64,000 bases of DNA, taken from an uncultured Aquimarina sp. GTDB lineage: Bacteria; Bacteroidota; Bacteroidia; Flavobacteriales; Flavobacteriaceae. Positions within the stretch are counted from its first letter, which is position 1; each line of letters begins with the position of its first letter. The notes under the pieces were generated by a model. It was given only the letters and a program-made list of their open reading frames with translations. It did no database searches and was not told where the DNA came from. The DNA lies in assembly GCA_947500505.1 (NCBI GenBank), contig CANMSL010000002.1, positions 310,001 to 374,000 of the forward strand. Direction: 5' to 3'. A program made the translations under genes and the position numbers. Positions 62,104 to 64,000 of this stretch are shown here, piece by piece.

Positions 62104-62814
62104 ATGAACTTTTTCAAAAGACTATTTAAAATAGGTGAAGCTGAGGCAAATTCTGCTATCGATAAAATGGAAGATCCTATTAAAATGACAGAACAAGGGA
62201 TCCGTGATATGAAAATAGATCTCGAAAAAAGCCTGGAGGCCCTGGCACAAGTAAAAGCATTAGCGATCAGATCCAAAAATGACACTGAAGAATTTGCTTC
62301 GAAGGCAGAAGATTATCAACAGAAAGCCATGTTGATTCTAAAAAAAGCACAAAGCGGCGATCTTGAAACAACCGAAGCCGATAGGTTAGCAAAAGAAGCA
62401 TTAATTAAAAAAGAAGAATCATTGCAACACGTAACCCGTGGAAAAAGTGAAACAGAAAAATTTGAAGGTTCTGTATCACAACTCGAAAAAAATGTAGAAG
62501 AAATCAAACAGAATATCAGCAAATGGGAGAATGAGCTTAAAACCCTGAAAGCACGCGTAAAAGTATCAGCTGCTACTAAAAATGTAAACAAACAAATGGC
62601 AGAAATAGACAGCTCCAGTACGGTTTCTATGCTAGAGCGTATGAAAGACAAGGTAAATCAGGAAGAAGCATTGGCAGAAGCATACGGTGATATCGCAAAC
62701 GCATCAAAATCTATTGATGATCAATTAGACAAGGCGGCAGATATCACAAAAAGTAATGCAGAAGATGATTTAGAAAAGCTAAAAGAGCAATTAGGCCTGA
62801 AGGATAACAAGTAG
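62104..62814 (+). CDS. pspA: PspA/IM30 family protein
   Basis: 236 aa, almost wholly coiled coil. It starts with the membrane-binding helix FFKRLFKIGEAEANSAI, then DPIKMTEQGIRDMKIDLEKS and the long central hairpin. ESCRT-III-like membrane-repair protein. In a probable operon with the Tir-like gene, a YbjQ gene, a TM peptide and an OB-fold membrane protein. Confidence 0.85.
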   Translation: MNFFKRLFKIGEAEANSAIDKMEDPIKMTEQGIRDMKIDLEKSLEALAQVKALAIRSKNDTEEFASKAEDYQQKAMLILKKAQSGDLETTEADRLAKEALIKKEESLQHVTRGKSETEKFEGSVSQLEKNVEEIKQNISKWENELKTLKARVKVSAATKNVNKQMAEIDSSSTVSMLERMKDKVNQEEALAEAYGDIANASKSIDDQLDKAADITKSNAEDDLEKLKEQLGLKDNK

Positions 62815-62882
62815 TATAGACTAGTAGTAATCAAAAACTTTTAGTCCATTCAGCAAAATATTCACAAAAAAACTAATAAATC

Positions 62883-63197
62883 ATGGTAACATCTACGACA
62901 GAAACGATACCTAATAAAGAAGTAATTCAGATTTTAGGAATAGCAAGAGGAAGCACAGTGAGAGCACGAAATATTGGTAGAGATGTTTTTGCAGGACTAA
63001 AAAATATAGTTGGCGGAGAAATAGAAGAATATACCAAATTACAAGCACAATCCAGGGAACAAGCGTTAAAGCGAATGAATCAGGATGCGCAACGATTAGG
63101 AGCAGATGCAGTTATTAATGTAAGGCTTACCACCTCTATGGTGATGCAAGGAGCATCAGAAATCTTGGCATATGGTACTGCTGTAAAACTTAAATAA
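62883..63197 (+). CDS. YbjQ/DUF74 heavy-metal-binding domain protein
   Basis: 104 aa. The family fold shows ILGIARGSTVRARNIGRDV, then LKNIVGGEIEEYTKL, and RLGADAVINVRLTTSMVM followed by EILAYGTAVKLK. Often near PspA. Ligand unproven. Confidence 0.85.
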   Translation: MVTSTTETIPNKEVIQILGIARGSTVRARNIGRDVFAGLKNIVGGEIEEYTKLQAQSREQALKRMNQDAQRLGADAVINVRLTTSMVMQGASEILAYGTAVKLK

Positions 63198-63204
63198 TAA
63201 AGAT

Positions 63205-63321
63205 ATGGAAATTTTATTTGTAGGACTTTTTTGGACAGTTCTTATCACCTCTCTAATCTATTTAATTGTTAGAAGAATTAAAGTTTACAAAACAGAAGAT
63301 TTTGAGAAAAGAGACAACTGA
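63205..63321 (+). CDS. 38-aa single-TM peptide
   Basis: Starts 7 bases after the YbjQ stop. One TM helix (LFVGLFWTVLITSLIYLIV) followed by RRIKVYKTEDFEKRDN. Likely a small membrane partner in this stress operon. Too short for ordinary gene calling; position supports it. The stop lies within a heptanucleotide repeat. Confidence 0.55.
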   Translation: MEILFVGLFWTVLITSLIYLIVRRIKVYKTEDFEKRDN

Positions 63322-63333
63322 CAACTGACAACT
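63313..63333 (+). repeat. Heptanucleotide GACAACT repeated three times
   Basis: GACAACT at 63313, 63320 and 63327, beginning in the last codons of the 38-aa ORF. A 7-base unit shifts frame, so a copy change would alter the 3' end of the peptide only slightly but move the stop. Confidence 0.55.
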
Positions 63334-63365
63334 GACAACTATTAACTAACTAAACAACTAAAACA

Positions 63366-64000
63366 TTGAAGGAATTATTTGACATAGCGATATCTACGGT
63401 TAATCTACCCTTAACGATTCTTTTTGGTTTATTAATTCTCTATTGGATTTTGACCACACTTTCGGGATTAGATCTTGACTTTTTTGATGCTGATATAGAT
63501 ATCGATGTAGATGCAGATGCAGATTTTGATGTAGATGCAGATTCAGATTTTGATACAAGAGCAAATTTAGATGTTCAGGATATTTCTAATACAGAAGTAA
63601 AAAAGGAAGATGTCATAAGACGTCGTGGTAAATTAAATTTCTTTCAAATATTTCTAATTTATTTCAATTTCGTAGGTCTTCCCTTTATGTTCACCTTTAC
63701 TTTTTTCGTATTGTTTTGGTGGGCAATAACAATGACCGGAACCTCCATAACCCATAGCTATGACAATGATTTTGGGTTTATCTTTTTCTTCGGAGGAATT
63801 ATTCCTGCGTTGATAATAACCAAAGTAATAACAACTCCGTTTAAGCGGTTCTTTACGAATTTCAATAACAAAGGAGAAAGTAAATTGGAACTATTAGGAA
63901 GACAAGGTGTTTTACAAAGTCCTCTTTCTGGTGAAAGAATTTCAACTATAGAAATTAAGGTTCATTCGGACCCTATTAAAATTATGGTAAAGTCCAAAGA
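63366..64000 (+). CDS. OB-fold-containing membrane protein, 5' part
   Basis: TTG start at 63366, open to the window end. After a first helix (LPLTILFGLLILYWILTTLS) lies an Asp-rich stretch with alternating residues (FFDADIDIDVDADADFDVD), then two more helices (FFQIFLIYFNFVGLPFMF, FGFIFFFGGIIPALII) and the start of a beta domain (ELLGRQGVLQSPLSGE). This is the layout of NfeD/YqiJ-type proteins that go with PspA and flotillin genes. The Asp run could bind divalent cations. Confidence 0.7.
   Translation, partial: MKELFDIAISTVNLPLTILFGLLILYWILTTLSGLDLDFFDADIDIDVDADADFDVDADSDFDTRANLDVQDISNTEVKKEDVIRRRGKLNFFQIFLIYFNFVGLPFMFTFTFFVLFWWAITMTGTSITHSYDNDFGFIFFFGGIIPALIITKVITTPFKRFFTNFNNKGESKLELLGRQGVLQSPLSGERISTIEIKVHSDPIKIMVKSK

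Overview
The window looks like a junction between an accessory, plasmid-derived block (about 1-33 kb) and ordinary chromosome (about 33.2-64 kb) of a marine-type Flavobacteriaceae bacterium. The taxonomic call rests on family knowledge: a GT117/DUF2723 protein, DUF5916 and DUF5686 outer-membrane proteins, lipoproteins with SC lipoboxes, low GC, Bacteroidota-type promoters (TTTG-N19-TAnnTTTG) before rplM and tRNA-Gln, and the order rplM-rpsI-rpsB-tsf-pyrH-frr followed by asnS. An Aquimarina-like genus is a guess only.

Region 1-2.6 kb holds the 3' part of a large RTX calcium-binding repeat protein and a small thermonuclease; both look Pseudomonadota-like, and the composition changes after them. 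Region 2.9-5.9 kb holds small plasmid-type genes: a mini-lipoprotein, a four-helix membrane protein, HTH regulators and perfect palindromic operators. Region 6.0-12.9 kb is an effector island: two secreted Cys-His-Glu transglutaminase-like paralogues, a short RHS-core protein ending in an HH-type nuclease toxin with an Imm11-like immunity gene, then a type VI (subtype iii) TssD tube protein with a C-terminal extension, a 499-aa putative effector and a lipoprotein that may protect against it. No type VI structural genes are present, so export would need a machine encoded elsewhere.

Region 13.1-17.3 kb has a methyltransferase-fold protein lacking the catalytic NPPY motif, a two-gene unit whose main product has 40-residue repeats resembling TALE repeats, and a 700-aa protein with a helical N-terminus and beta-rich repeats. 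Region 17.6-24.2 kb is a co-oriented run of secreted proteins (one with CxxCH, one beta-propeller), a membrane protein, two small paralogues and a VirD4/TraG-like coupling ATPase, with no relaxase or type IV channel. Region 24.2-29.1 kb has a secreted thioredoxin, a lipoprotein, an HTH regulator with its operator, paired small proteins with twin terminators, hairpin-rich DNA, RadC and a Toprim primase-like protein. Region 29.1-32.7 kb is the replication/partition core: ParA, its partner, centromere-like repeats, a Rep_3 initiator and thirteen iterons. No integrase or att repeat is visible.

From tRNA-Gln (33.2 kb) onward the genes are chromosomal: GT117, polysaccharide deacetylase, a thioredoxin without its cysteines, a phosphoesterase, polA, surface proteins, the translation cluster, an RND transporter, asnS, a small ankyrin-repeat pair, an XRE regulator divergent from two tiny overlapping peptide ORFs, and a membrane-stress operon (Tir-chaperone-like, PspA, YbjQ, a short TM peptide, an OB-fold membrane protein cut by the window end).
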